A stretch of 56,076 nucleotides of DNA, taken from an uncultured Anaerolineales bacterium. Its GTDB lineage: Bacteria > Chloroflexota > Anaerolineae > Anaerolineales > UBA6663. The notes below the pieces were generated by a model. That model was not told the DNA's origin. It made no database searches and was given only the letters and a program-made list of their open reading frames with translations. Made by a program: the position numbers and the translations under genes. Below are positions 40,739 through 48,907 of the stretch, piece after piece. Within the stretch, counting starts at the first letter, position 1. Each line of letters begins with the position of its first letter. The stretch spans positions 1 through 56,076 of the forward strand of contig CALFZO010000174.1 of assembly GCA_937952305.1 (NCBI GenBank), given 5' to 3'.

Positions 40739-42544
40739 TCAGGGCACCACGTCCCAGCGTTCGGCGTTCCAGTTCAGGCCGCTGTAAAAGCCGAACGGCC
40801 CGGGCTGGAAGCGCGGCGTGAAGGCGTAGACGCTGGCGCGCGCGTATAACATGACCACGTAGGCCTGATCGTAGAGATACTGCTGCAGCGCGTCCAGGGC
40901 GACCTTGCGCGCTGCCGGGTCGGCGGTGGCGTTGACGGCCGCCAGCCGTTCCACCAGGGCCGGATCGCAGAGGTGGTAGTTGTTGGTGCCGATCGGGTTG
41001 GCGGCGCTGGGGATGTTGCAGTCCCAGTCGCCGGCGGCCGGGTAGGGGTCCGGGAAGAAGCCGGTGGTGTAGCCGGCCATGTCGAACCGGCCGGTCGGCA
41101 GCACGCCGCCGTCGGAGTAGTTGGCCAGGAAGGCGCCGGCCGGGCTGTGGATGGGCCGGAAGTCCACGCCGATCTGGGCCAGGCTGGCGCGGGCGGCCAG
41201 GGCCAGGTCCACGCGCAGGGGCTTGTCGGTGGTCTCGAAGCTGAAAGACAGCGGCGTCTCGACGCCCGCGCACAGGCCTTCACGGATGCCGTCGCCGTCC
41301 TTGTCCGTGTAGCCGGCCGCGTCCAGCAGCGCCCGCGCCCGCGTCGGGTCGTACGGCTCGGGCTGCAGGGTGGTGTTGGTCCAGGCCGAGTTGGGCCAGG
41401 GGCTGGCCGGCACCGTCACGCGTTCGTCCAGGAGACGCGCCACCATCCCGACGCGGTCGAGGCCGAAGACGATGGCCTGGCGCACGCGCCCATCCTGGAA
41501 GGGGCAGAAACCGTCCCGGTCGCTGCGGCTGTAGTCGAAGCCGGCGACGCCGGCCGTCGTGCCCAGGTTGAAGAAGTAGTGCTCAAAGTCGGCGCGCGGC
41601 ACGACCACGCTGCGGAACTGGCCGGAGCCCTCCAGCGCTCTCAGGGCGGCCAGGTCGGCCTCGGAGAAATCCGGATACCAGTCGACGGCGCCGGTCTGCA
41701 GGGCGGCCAGGGCGGCTTCGGGCGTCGGCATAAACTGGAGCGTGATCTGTTCCAGCTTGGGCCGCCCGCCATAGAAGCGCTCGTTGGGCACCAGCGTCAG
41801 GTGGTCGCCCGTCCGCCACTCCGTGACGACGAACGGCCCGGAGACGATGTTGGGCTGGCGGATGTAGGGGTTGCTCTCCAGGGCCGTCTTGCCGGTGAGC
41901 ACATGCGCGGGCAGGATGGCGCCGGCGTTGTCAGGCCCCTGGCTGAACAGGGTTGGCCAGGCGGGGTTGAGCTCCTGGAACGTGAGGACGACCGTGGTCG
42001 CGTCCGGCGTCTCCACGCTGGCGATGGTCTCATACGGGGCGCGCTGCAGGACGAGGCTCGTATCGGACATGATCACGTCGTACGTGAATTTCACGTCGGC
42101 CGAGGTCAGCGGCTCGCCGTCTGACCAGACCAGGCCGGGCTTGAGCTTCCAGGTGATGGTCAACCCGTCCGCCGAGATGCCGCCGTTGGCGGTGGACGGC
42201 ACCTCGGCCGCCAGCTCCGGCACGTAGTTGCCGTGCTCGTCCCATTCGGCCAGCCCCACCAGGGTCAGCTGCGCGAGCGCCAGCGCGGACGGCATGATCG
42301 TGAAGTACGGCGTCAGCTTGTCCGGCTCCTGCGGCCAGGCGCCGATGACGGTCTTGGGGCCGGCGGCCGGGACGGCGGTGGGCGGCAGCGCCGGGGTGAC
42401 GTCCTGGGCGGCCGGCGTGGCGCCGTCGGCGGGCGGGTTGGCGGGCGTGAGCGTGGTGGGCGCGGGCTGCGCGCAGGCGGCCAGGGCGAGGGCAGCGCTG
42501 ACCAGGCCGCTGATCAGCCGGTACAGGCGGGCGGGACGATGCAT
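40739..42544 (-). CDS. Peptide-type ABC solute-binding lipoprotein 3
   Basis: A 601-residue family-5 binding protein. The signal peptide ends LALAAC. Family motifs: LTITWKLKPGLVWSDGEPLTSADVKFTYD and VRQAIVFGLDRVGMVA. A calcium-loop-like DKDGDGIRE occurs near residue 410. It follows permease pair 2; a weak TATACT (42731-42736) at the end of the dppC gene may give it a second promoter. Confidence 0.88.
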   Translation of the reverse strand: MHRPARLYRLISGLVSAALALAACAQPAPTTLTPANPPADGATPAAQDVTPALPPTAVPAAGPKTVIGAWPQEPDKLTPYFTIMPSALALAQLTLVGLAEWDEHGNYVPELAAEVPSTANGGISADGLTITWKLKPGLVWSDGEPLTSADVKFTYDVIMSDTSLVLQRAPYETIASVETPDATTVVLTFQELNPAWPTLFSQGPDNAGAILPAHVLTGKTALESNPYIRQPNIVSGPFVVTEWRTGDHLTLVPNERFYGGRPKLEQITLQFMPTPEAALAALQTGAVDWYPDFSEADLAALRALEGSGQFRSVVVPRADFEHYFFNLGTTAGVAGFDYSRSDRDGFCPFQDGRVRQAIVFGLDRVGMVARLLDERVTVPASPWPNSAWTNTTLQPEPYDPTRARALLDAAGYTDKDGDGIREGLCAGVETPLSFSFETTDKPLRVDLALAARASLAQIGVDFRPIHSPAGAFLANYSDGGVLPTGRFDMAGYTTGFFPDPYPAAGDWDCNIPSAANPIGTNNYHLCDPALVERLAAVNATADPAARKVALDALQQYLYDQAYVVMLYARASVYAFTPRFQPGPFGFYSGLNWNAERWDVVP

Positions 42545-42756
42545 GCGGATCTCCTCTGCGAGAGGTGGGCAAGCCGGCGGGCGCCGCCGGGGCGGAGGCG
42601 CTGAGGCGGCGCGGCGCGGGAAGGCAGCCCGCGGTGAGGGCGATGGGGGGACCGGTCAGCGGCGGAAGGTGGGGCGGTCCGCCGACCACCGGCCGACAGC
42701 CCCAGGCGGCGGCGGCACATAGCGCCGCCCAGTATACCCGAGGCGCGCGGCCGCGC

Positions 42757-43722
42757 TCAGGCTTTGACTTTGACGCCGCTCTGGGCCAGGCGCGGGTCGA
42801 GGGCGTCGCGCAGGCCGTCGCCGAGCAGGTTAAAGCCCAGCACGGTGAGCATGATGGCGATGCCGGGGAAGAAGACCAGGTGCGGGGCCGTGAAGACCTG
42901 GTTGCGCTCGGCGCCCAGCATGGAGCCCCACTCCGGGGTGGGCGGCTGCGCGCCCAGGCCGATGAAGGACAGGGCGGCGGCCTCCAGGATGGCCGAGGCG
43001 ATGCCGAGCGTGGCCTGGACGATCAAGGGCGTGATGGCGTTGGGCAGGATGCGCTGGAAGAGGATGTGCGCGTCGGACGCGCCCAGCGCCCGCGCCGCCG
43101 AGACGAAATCCTGCTCGCGGATGGACAGGACGCTGGCGCGCACCACGCGCGCGTAGGCCGGGATCGACACGAGGCTGATGGCGATCAGGGCGTTCTGCAG
43201 GCCCGGTCCGAGCATGGACACGATGGCGATGGCCAGGATCAGCTGCGGGAAGGCCAGGACCACGTCCATCAGGCGCATGAGGATGTTGTCGGTCCAGCCG
43301 CCCAGGTAGCCGGCCACCGCGCCGAGCACGGTGCCGATGACGATCGAAGCCGAGACCGTGGTCAGGCCGATAAACAGCGACACCTGGGTGCCATAGACGA
43401 TGCGGCTGAAGAAGTCGCGCACGTTGCCGTCGGTGCCGAGCAGGTGCTGCGGCCGGTCCAGCGGGCAGCCCAAGGCGTGGATGCACGGCGCCTCGCGCTT
43501 CTTGACGTCTTCGATCCCGATCAGCGGCAGCTCCGGGTCATAGGGCGCGATGACGGGCGCGAACACGGCCACCAGCGTCAGGAACCCCAGGATGACCAGG
43601 CCCAGCACGGCCGAGCGGCGCCGAAACAGCCGGCGCAGCGCCAGGCGCGGCAAGCTCATCGATTCGACGGACAGCCGCTCGGAGTCCAGCGCCGCCGGAG
43701 AGGGGACAGCCACATCAGCCAA
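42757..43722 (-). CDS. dppC: ABC permease, DppC-type (pair 2)
   Basis: A 321-residue permease with about six membrane segments. The EAA loop reads VSAARALGASDAHILFQRILPNAITPLIV, and an extracytoplasmic loop has CIHALGCPLDRPQHLLGTDGNVRDFFSRI. The start is chosen as TTG 43722, with GAGGT 7 bases upstream and a 26-base gap to dppB; ATG 43659 is possible. It works with the dppB-type gene just upstream. Confidence 0.85.
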   Translation of the reverse strand: MADVAVPSPAALDSERLSVESMSLPRLALRRLFRRRSAVLGLVILGFLTLVAVFAPVIAPYDPELPLIGIEDVKKREAPCIHALGCPLDRPQHLLGTDGNVRDFFSRIVYGTQVSLFIGLTTVSASIVIGTVLGAVAGYLGGWTDNILMRLMDVVLAFPQLILAIAIVSMLGPGLQNALIAISLVSIPAYARVVRASVLSIREQDFVSAARALGASDAHILFQRILPNAITPLIVQATLGIASAILEAAALSFIGLGAQPPTPEWGSMLGAERNQVFTAPHLVFFPGIAIMLTVLGFNLLGDGLRDALDPRLAQSGVKVKA

Positions 43723-43748
43723 AGTCGATACCTCGGACCGGCGGCCGC

Positions 43749-44822
43749 TCAGGCCAGCCGGATGCGCGGATCCAGGAACCCGTACGTCAGGTCGGTCAGC
43801 AGGTTGATCACCACAAAGGCGAAGGCGACCACCAGCGTGAAGCCCTGCACGATCACGTAGTCGCGGGCGGTGATGGCCTCGTACAGGATGCGGCCCATGC
43901 CGGGCAGGGCGAAGATGCTCTCGGTCAGCACCGCGCCGCTGAGCAGACTGCCGAATGACAGGCCGATGACGGTGACCAGCGGCAGCAGCGCGTTGCGCAG
44001 CGCGTGATGCATGACCACGGTCCACTCGCGCGCGCCCTTGGCGCGGGCCGTGCGCACGTAGTCTTGCCCGAGCACCTCCAGCATGCTGGAGCGCGTGATG
44101 CGCGCGATGAGGGCCATGGGGATGGTGCCGAGCGCCAGCGCCGGCAGGATCAGGTGGCGCAGGACGTCGGTCAGCAGTTCCAGGTTGCCCGTGACGAGGG
44201 CGTTGAGGATATACAAGTTCGAGAAAAACTCGAGCCCGGCCTTCACCAGGCCTTCCGGCTGGGCCGCCCAGCCGGCATAGAGCGGGTCCACGGTCAGCCC
44301 GGCCGTCAGCCGGCCGGAGGGCGGCAGCCAGAGCGCGGTGCCTTTTAACGTGATCGAGAACAGGTAGGCCAGCATCAGGCCCAGCCAGAAGACCGGCATG
44401 GAGACGCCGATGTTGGCGCCGATCATGGTGGCGACGTCGGCGGCGGAGTTGTGGCGCACCGCCGACAGGATGCCGAGCGGCACGCCGATCAGCGTGGCGA
44501 AGAGCATGGCGGCCAGGCTGAGTTCCACCGTCATCGGCAGGCGCTCGATCAGCAATTGGGTGACCGGGCGGTTGAGGCGGATGGAGTTGCCCAGATCGCC
44601 GCGGGCAATTTCCTGGAGGTAGACCGCGAACTGCTCGGGGATGGACTTGTCCAGCCCGTGCCGCTCCATGAAGGCGTCGCAGATGGCGTCGGTGGCGCGC
44701 TCGCCGAGCACGGCCCGGCAGGGATCGCCGGGCAGCAGCCGCGCCAGGGCGAAGGTGGCGAACAGGATCCCGAGCAGGACAGGGATAGAGACGAAGACGC
44801 GCTGGAGAATGTAACGATACAT
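43749..44822 (-). CDS. dppB: ABC permease, DppB-type (pair 2)
   Basis: A 357-residue permease beginning MYRYILQRVFVSIPVLLGILF, the typical DppB start. The EAA region is YVRTARAKGAREWTVVMHHALRNALLPLV. It ends FLDPRIRLA, as does the other DppB-type gene here. ATG 44822 is preferred over 44858. Two strong hairpins separate it from the binding protein upstream. Confidence 0.86.
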   Translation of the reverse strand: MYRYILQRVFVSIPVLLGILFATFALARLLPGDPCRAVLGERATDAICDAFMERHGLDKSIPEQFAVYLQEIARGDLGNSIRLNRPVTQLLIERLPMTVELSLAAMLFATLIGVPLGILSAVRHNSAADVATMIGANIGVSMPVFWLGLMLAYLFSITLKGTALWLPPSGRLTAGLTVDPLYAGWAAQPEGLVKAGLEFFSNLYILNALVTGNLELLTDVLRHLILPALALGTIPMALIARITRSSMLEVLGQDYVRTARAKGAREWTVVMHHALRNALLPLVTVIGLSFGSLLSGAVLTESIFALPGMGRILYEAITARDYVIVQGFTLVVAFAFVVINLLTDLTYGFLDPRIRLA

Positions 44823-44839
44823 AGGCGCCTGACTGACCG

Positions 44840-44916
44840 GCCGCCGGTCAGACCTCACCCGGCGGGTCTGACCGGCGGCGAGACCGGGCCGCCCCGGCGA
44901 ACGGAGCGGCCCGGTC
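44840..44916 (-). repeat. Two hairpins between binding protein 2 and its permeases
   Basis: A 15-bp perfect inverted repeat (44840-44854 / 44865-44879, loop 10) and an 11-bp one (44882-44892 / 44906-44916, loop 13). Neither has a T tract. They probably slow mRNA decay or reduce read-through so that the binding protein outnumbers the permeases. Confidence 0.72.
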
Positions 44917-44933
44917 AGGGTAGCGGAGGTAGG

Positions 44934-46631
44934 TTATTCCGGCGGCGCGTTCAGGAACTTGCCGAACAGGCCGGACCAGTAGGTGAAGGAGCCGTCGCGC
45001 CCGGTGTGCAGCGGGTGGGCGGCGTCCCACTGGACGACGTACGACAGGACGACGTCGTTGGCGTCCAGGTCGGCGCCGTTGTGGAACTTGACGCCCTGGC
45101 GCAGCGTGAACGTCCACTCGGTCAGGTCGGCGTTGGCCGACCAGTCGGTGGCCAGGGCCGCGATCGGCTTGCCGGTGCCGACTTCGAAGGCCAGCAGGGA
45201 TTCCATGACCTGCTCCCCGGCGCGCAGCGCCTCGCCGTCGGACTCGTCGGCCAGGTACAGGCCGGACGGCTCGCCGTTCTGCAGCCAGATGAAGGTGTCG
45301 CGCCCGCCCGGGTTCATGCGCCCGAACTGCTCGGCGCCGAAGTCGGAGGCGTACCCGCCCTCGACGTCGGCCTTGTAGGCCGCGCCGTTGGCGCCGTGGG
45401 CGATCGGGATCATGGGCACATGCTGCTTGAGCAGCTCGTTGACCGTCACGTAGAACGGATAGCGGTCGGCGGCCTCGGCGCGGGAAGCGCCGTCCTTGAG
45501 GGCGGCCCAGATGTCCGGGAAGCCTTCGCCGAACTGGGCGGAGGCGCCTTCGCCGAAGTGGTAATCCAGGAAGTTGGTGGCGTCCGGATAGTCCGCGCCC
45601 CAACCCAGCAGGTGGAAGCCGTTGATCTCGCCGCGGTCGGCCGCGTCGATGTAGGCGCCGGACTCCATCACCACGATCTCGGCCTCGACGCCGATGGCGG
45701 CCAGCTGGGCCTGGATGTCCTGGGCCACGACGCCCGGGTTGGGCAGGTAGCCGCGCACCACGTCACGGTAGGTGATGGTGGTCTTGAAGCCGGGCAGCAC
45801 GCCCTCGGCCTCGAGCATGGCCTTGGCCTCGTCCGGGTTGTACTCGTACCAATCGACCTCTTGGGTGAAGCCGAAGATGGACGGCGGCATGAACTGCGAG
45901 GCCACCTGCGAGCCGGCCGGGTAGAAGTTGTCCACCAGGCGCTGGCGGTCGATGGCCATGGCGAACGCCTGCCGGACCTTCTCGTTGTCGAAGGGCGGGT
46001 AGGTGTTGTTCATGCCGAGGTAGAAGATGTTCGTGCCGCCGCGCAGCTTGAGCTGCAGGTTGGCGTCGCCCTCGATGACGGCGAAGTCATCCGGGCCGGG
46101 GTTGTCGATGCCGTCCACGGTGCCGGACTGCAGTTCCAGCAGGCGCTGGGCGCTTTCCGCGCTCCACTTGAAGACCACGGTCTCGGGGATGCCGGCCGTG
46201 CCCCAGTAGCCGTCGAAGCGCTTGAACACGATCTGGTTGCCGCGGTCCCACGAGTCCAGCCTGTACGGGCCGGTGCCGTTGGGCTTCTCGATCAGGTCGC
46301 CGGTGCCGCCGGTGGACTCCAGGTAGGCGGAGTCATTGATGGAGAAGGCGGAGAAGGCCACCTTGGCCGGGAAGGCCACGTCCGACGAGCACAGCGAGAA
46401 CTTGACGGTATAGGCGTCGACGGCCTCGATGGTCTTGAATTGGCCGCCGTAGTCGCAGTTGGGGGCCTCGTACTTCATCGGCTCGAAGGCCGGCATGGCG
46501 GCCGTCGGCTCAGGGGCCTGAGTGGGCTGCGGCTCCGCGGTCGGCGTGGCCGCTGGCGTGCAGGCCGCCAACACCAGGCTGGCGAGGGCCAGCCCGCTGA
46601 GGAGCCGGCCGAGCAGGGGTTGACGAGTCAT
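44934..46631 (-). CDS. Peptide-type ABC solute-binding lipoprotein 2
   Basis: A 565-residue family-5 binding protein. The signal peptide ends LVLAAC with a Pro/Thr linker after it. Motifs include PYRLDSWDRGNQIVFKRFDGYWG, VRQAFAMAIDRQRLV and, near the C-terminus, a second WTFTLRQGVKFHNGADLDANDV-type stretch, a segment more usual near the N-terminus. GGAGGAG precedes the ATG. It shares its promoter type and leader with binding protein 1. Confidence 0.87.
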   Translation of the reverse strand: MTRQPLLGRLLSGLALASLVLAACTPAATPTAEPQPTQAPEPTAAMPAFEPMKYEAPNCDYGGQFKTIEAVDAYTVKFSLCSSDVAFPAKVAFSAFSINDSAYLESTGGTGDLIEKPNGTGPYRLDSWDRGNQIVFKRFDGYWGTAGIPETVVFKWSAESAQRLLELQSGTVDGIDNPGPDDFAVIEGDANLQLKLRGGTNIFYLGMNNTYPPFDNEKVRQAFAMAIDRQRLVDNFYPAGSQVASQFMPPSIFGFTQEVDWYEYNPDEAKAMLEAEGVLPGFKTTITYRDVVRGYLPNPGVVAQDIQAQLAAIGVEAEIVVMESGAYIDAADRGEINGFHLLGWGADYPDATNFLDYHFGEGASAQFGEGFPDIWAALKDGASRAEAADRYPFYVTVNELLKQHVPMIPIAHGANGAAYKADVEGGYASDFGAEQFGRMNPGGRDTFIWLQNGEPSGLYLADESDGEALRAGEQVMESLLAFEVGTGKPIAALATDWSANADLTEWTFTLRQGVKFHNGADLDANDVVLSYVVQWDAAHPLHTGRDGSFTYWSGLFGKFLNAPPE

Positions 46632-46702
46632 GGGTCTCCTCCTAAGAGACGTTCGTGAGAAACGACGCTAGTGATGAATGTCAGGTGGAGGGCTAGGCGC
46701 TT

Positions 46703-46717
46703 GATCACCTTCTTTCT
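46703..46717 (-). promoter_or_regulatory. Leader element complementary to 16S rRNA 3' end (copy A)
   Basis: On the minus strand AGAAAGAAGGTGATC, differing at one base from the complement of the usual 16S 3' tail. It is 71 bases upstream of the binding protein 2 ATG. A 26-codon frame starting GTG inside it ends in TGA overlapping that ATG. Confidence 0.65.
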
Positions 46718-46761
46718 GGGAATCCCGCTAAGTTGGTGGGCCGGCCCGTGAGGGTTTGGGC

Positions 46762-46790
46762 AGTATAGAGGCGGAGGCGCAGACCGTCAA
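46762..46790 (-). promoter_or_regulatory. Promoter of binding protein 2 operon
   Basis: Minus strand TTGACG (46785-46790), 17 bases, TATACT (46762-46767). The hexamers and spacing equal those of the binding protein 1 operon. Confidence 0.78.
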
Positions 46791-46809
46791 CCCGCCGGCC
46801 CGGTCCGGG

Positions 46810-47805
46810 TCAGACCTGAGCATTGCCGTGCGGATCGAAGGCGTCGCGCAGGCCGTCCCCGACGAAATTGATGCTCAAGACCGTGAGCAGGATCAGCGTG
46901 CCCGGGAAAAACCACAGCCACGGGGCCTGCTCCAGGTACTGGTAGGCGCCATCCAGCATGTTGCCCCAGGTGGCCGTGGCGCCCTGCACGCCCAGGCCCA
47001 GGAAACTGACGTAGGCCTCGGAGATGATGGCGTTGGCAACGCCCAGGGTGGCGCTGACGATGAGCGGCGCGAGCGTGTTGGGCAGCAGGTGGGTGAAGAT
47101 GATGCGGGCGTTGGAGACGCCCAGCGCCCGCGCGGCGGCGACATATTCGCGCTCGCGCAGGGAGAGCACGTTGGCGCGCACGATTCGGGCCAGGTACATC
47201 CACGAGGTCGCCCCGATGATGACGATAATCACCAGGACGCTCCCGGTCAGTTCCCGGCCGAACAGGTTGAAGCTGGGCAGGCCGGCGCCGAAGAAGCGCG
47301 CGCCGATGATGAGCAGGAACAGGCTGGGGATGTTGAGCATGGCCTCGGTGAAGCGCATCAGGGCGCTGTCCACCCAGCCGCCGTAGTAGGCGGCCACCGC
47401 GCCGATGACCGAGCCCAGCACCACCTCCATCAGGGCGGCGGCGATGCCGATGAGCAGCGAGATCTGGCCGCCGTAGATGGTGCGGGCGAAGATATCGCGC
47501 CCGATGACGTCGGTGCCGAACCAGTGCTCGGCCGACGGCGGCTGGAGCTTCTGGCGGGTGTCGTTGCAGTTGGCCCAGGCTTCCCCGCTGAGCGTCTGCT
47601 GCAGCGGCGCGCAGTAGCCGCGCGCCCAGAGCAGGCCGCCGAAGGAAATGTAGAGCATCAGCAAGCCGAGCACGGCGCTGCCGAAAATGGCCATCCGGTG
47701 CCGGCGAAAGCGCCGCCAGGCCAACGCCATGGGCGAGAGCGGCGCGCTGGCCGAGGCCAGGGTCTCGGCCAGGTCGACAATGGCGGGCGGGCTGGCAGGG
47801 GGCAT
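46810..47805 (-). CDS. dppC: ABC permease, DppC-type (pair 1)
   Basis: A 331-residue permease with about six membrane segments. EAA loop: YVAAARALGVSNARIIFTHLLPNTLAPLIV. An extended first extracytoplasmic loop (about residues 62-100) contains two cysteines (CAPLQQTLSGEAWANC). It starts 6 bases after dppB pair 1 and completes that operon. Confidence 0.87.
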   Translation of the reverse strand: MPPASPPAIVDLAETLASASAPLSPMALAWRRFRRHRMAIFGSAVLGLLMLYISFGGLLWARGYCAPLQQTLSGEAWANCNDTRQKLQPPSAEHWFGTDVIGRDIFARTIYGGQISLLIGIAAALMEVVLGSVIGAVAAYYGGWVDSALMRFTEAMLNIPSLFLLIIGARFFGAGLPSFNLFGRELTGSVLVIIVIIGATSWMYLARIVRANVLSLREREYVAAARALGVSNARIIFTHLLPNTLAPLIVSATLGVANAIISEAYVSFLGLGVQGATATWGNMLDGAYQYLEQAPWLWFFPGTLILLTVLSINFVGDGLRDAFDPHGNAQV

Positions 47806-47811
47806 GGGCGG

Positions 47812-48843
47812 TCAGGCCAGGCGGATGCGCGGATCCAGGAAGGAGTAGAACACGTCGGTGATGATCTGGAAGACCACCACGGCCGCGGCGATCAGCATCA
47901 GGATGCCCATCAGCACGGGATAGTCGCTGCGCTCGGTGTGGTCGATGAACAGCCGGCCCATGCCCGGCCAGGCGAAGATGCGCTCGGTCACCACCGCGCC
48001 GGCCAGCAGGAAGGGCAAATCCAGGCCGATGATGGTGATGAAGGGCAGGGCCGCGTTCTGCAGGGCGTGCCGCCAGAGCGCCTGCGAGCGTGTCAGGCCC
48101 TTGGCGCGCGCCGTGCGGATGTAGTCCTGGTTGAGCACTTCCAGCATGCTCGAGCGCACGAAGCGGCTGTAGCCGGCGATGCTGATGATGGCGAGCGTGG
48201 CCACCGGCAGCACCAGGTGGCGGGCCAGCTCACCGGCCGTCTTGCCGACCGCCGGATCGAACATGCCCACCGTCGGCAGGTAGGGCAGGCCCCAGCGCTT
48301 GAAGTTGACGGCGAAGATGTACATCAGCGTCAGGGCCAGCCAGAAAACCGGCATGGAGAAGCCGATGAACGAGAAGGCCGTGATGACGTTGTCGGCCAGG
48401 GAATACTGGCGCGCGGCCGAGTAGATGCCGATGGCCAGCGAGGCCACGATGATGACGGCCTCGGCCGTCAGCATCAGCAGCAGCGTGTTGGGCAGGCGGT
48501 CGGCGATCATCTCCAGCACCGGCCGGCGCGTCACCAGCGAGTTGCCGAAGTCGCCGCGCAGGATGCCTTTCCGCTGGCCGGGCGTCTCCGGCACGCCGTC
48601 GCCGTCCATATCCAGCTTCATCCAGTCGTTGCCGATCAGCCAGACCAGGTACTGGACGTACATGGGCTGGTCCAGGCCCAGCATCCGGCGCAGGCGTTCC
48701 TTGTCCTCCTGGCGGGGCGGGGTCCGCGCCCCCAGGGTGGCCACCGGGTCGCCGAAGCCCTGCATCAACGCGAACAGGATCACGCTGATGATGAAGAGTT
48801 GCGGGATGGCCTGCGCCAGCCGGCGCAGAATGTAGTTGGCCAT
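47812..48843 (-). CDS. dppB: ABC permease, DppB-type (pair 1)
   Basis: A 343-residue permease starting MANYILRRLAQAIPQLFIISVILF. The EAA region is YIRTARAKGLTRSQALWRHALQNAALPFI; the end is FLDPRIRLA. The first outside loop holds an unusual acidic insert DMDGDGVPE at residues 78-86, like a calcium-binding loop. It is the second gene of the operon after binding protein 1. Confidence 0.88.
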   Translation of the reverse strand: MANYILRRLAQAIPQLFIISVILFALMQGFGDPVATLGARTPPRQEDKERLRRMLGLDQPMYVQYLVWLIGNDWMKLDMDGDGVPETPGQRKGILRGDFGNSLVTRRPVLEMIADRLPNTLLLMLTAEAVIIVASLAIGIYSAARQYSLADNVITAFSFIGFSMPVFWLALTLMYIFAVNFKRWGLPYLPTVGMFDPAVGKTAGELARHLVLPVATLAIISIAGYSRFVRSSMLEVLNQDYIRTARAKGLTRSQALWRHALQNAALPFITIIGLDLPFLLAGAVVTERIFAWPGMGRLFIDHTERSDYPVLMGILMLIAAAVVVFQIITDVFYSFLDPRIRLA

Positions 48844-48859
48844 AAAGGGATTGAGCCGG

Positions 48860-48891
48860 GGCCCGTCGAGCCAGGCAAGACCCGACGGGCC
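48860..48891 (-). repeat. Hairpin between binding protein 1 and its permeases
   Basis: 9-bp inverted repeat GGCCCGTCG / CGACGGGCC with a 14-base loop and no T tract, in the 64-base gap after the binding protein stop. It parallels the hairpins in the second operon. Confidence 0.65.
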
Positions 48892-48907
48892 TGGGGACCC
48901 AGCTAAA

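Noticed and set aside
46756..48906. 716-residue open frame on the plus strand
   Set aside because: It is antisense to the DppB/DppC permease genes; its Gln/Arg/His/Gly-rich low-complexity product is typical of shadow frames in GC-rich DNA.
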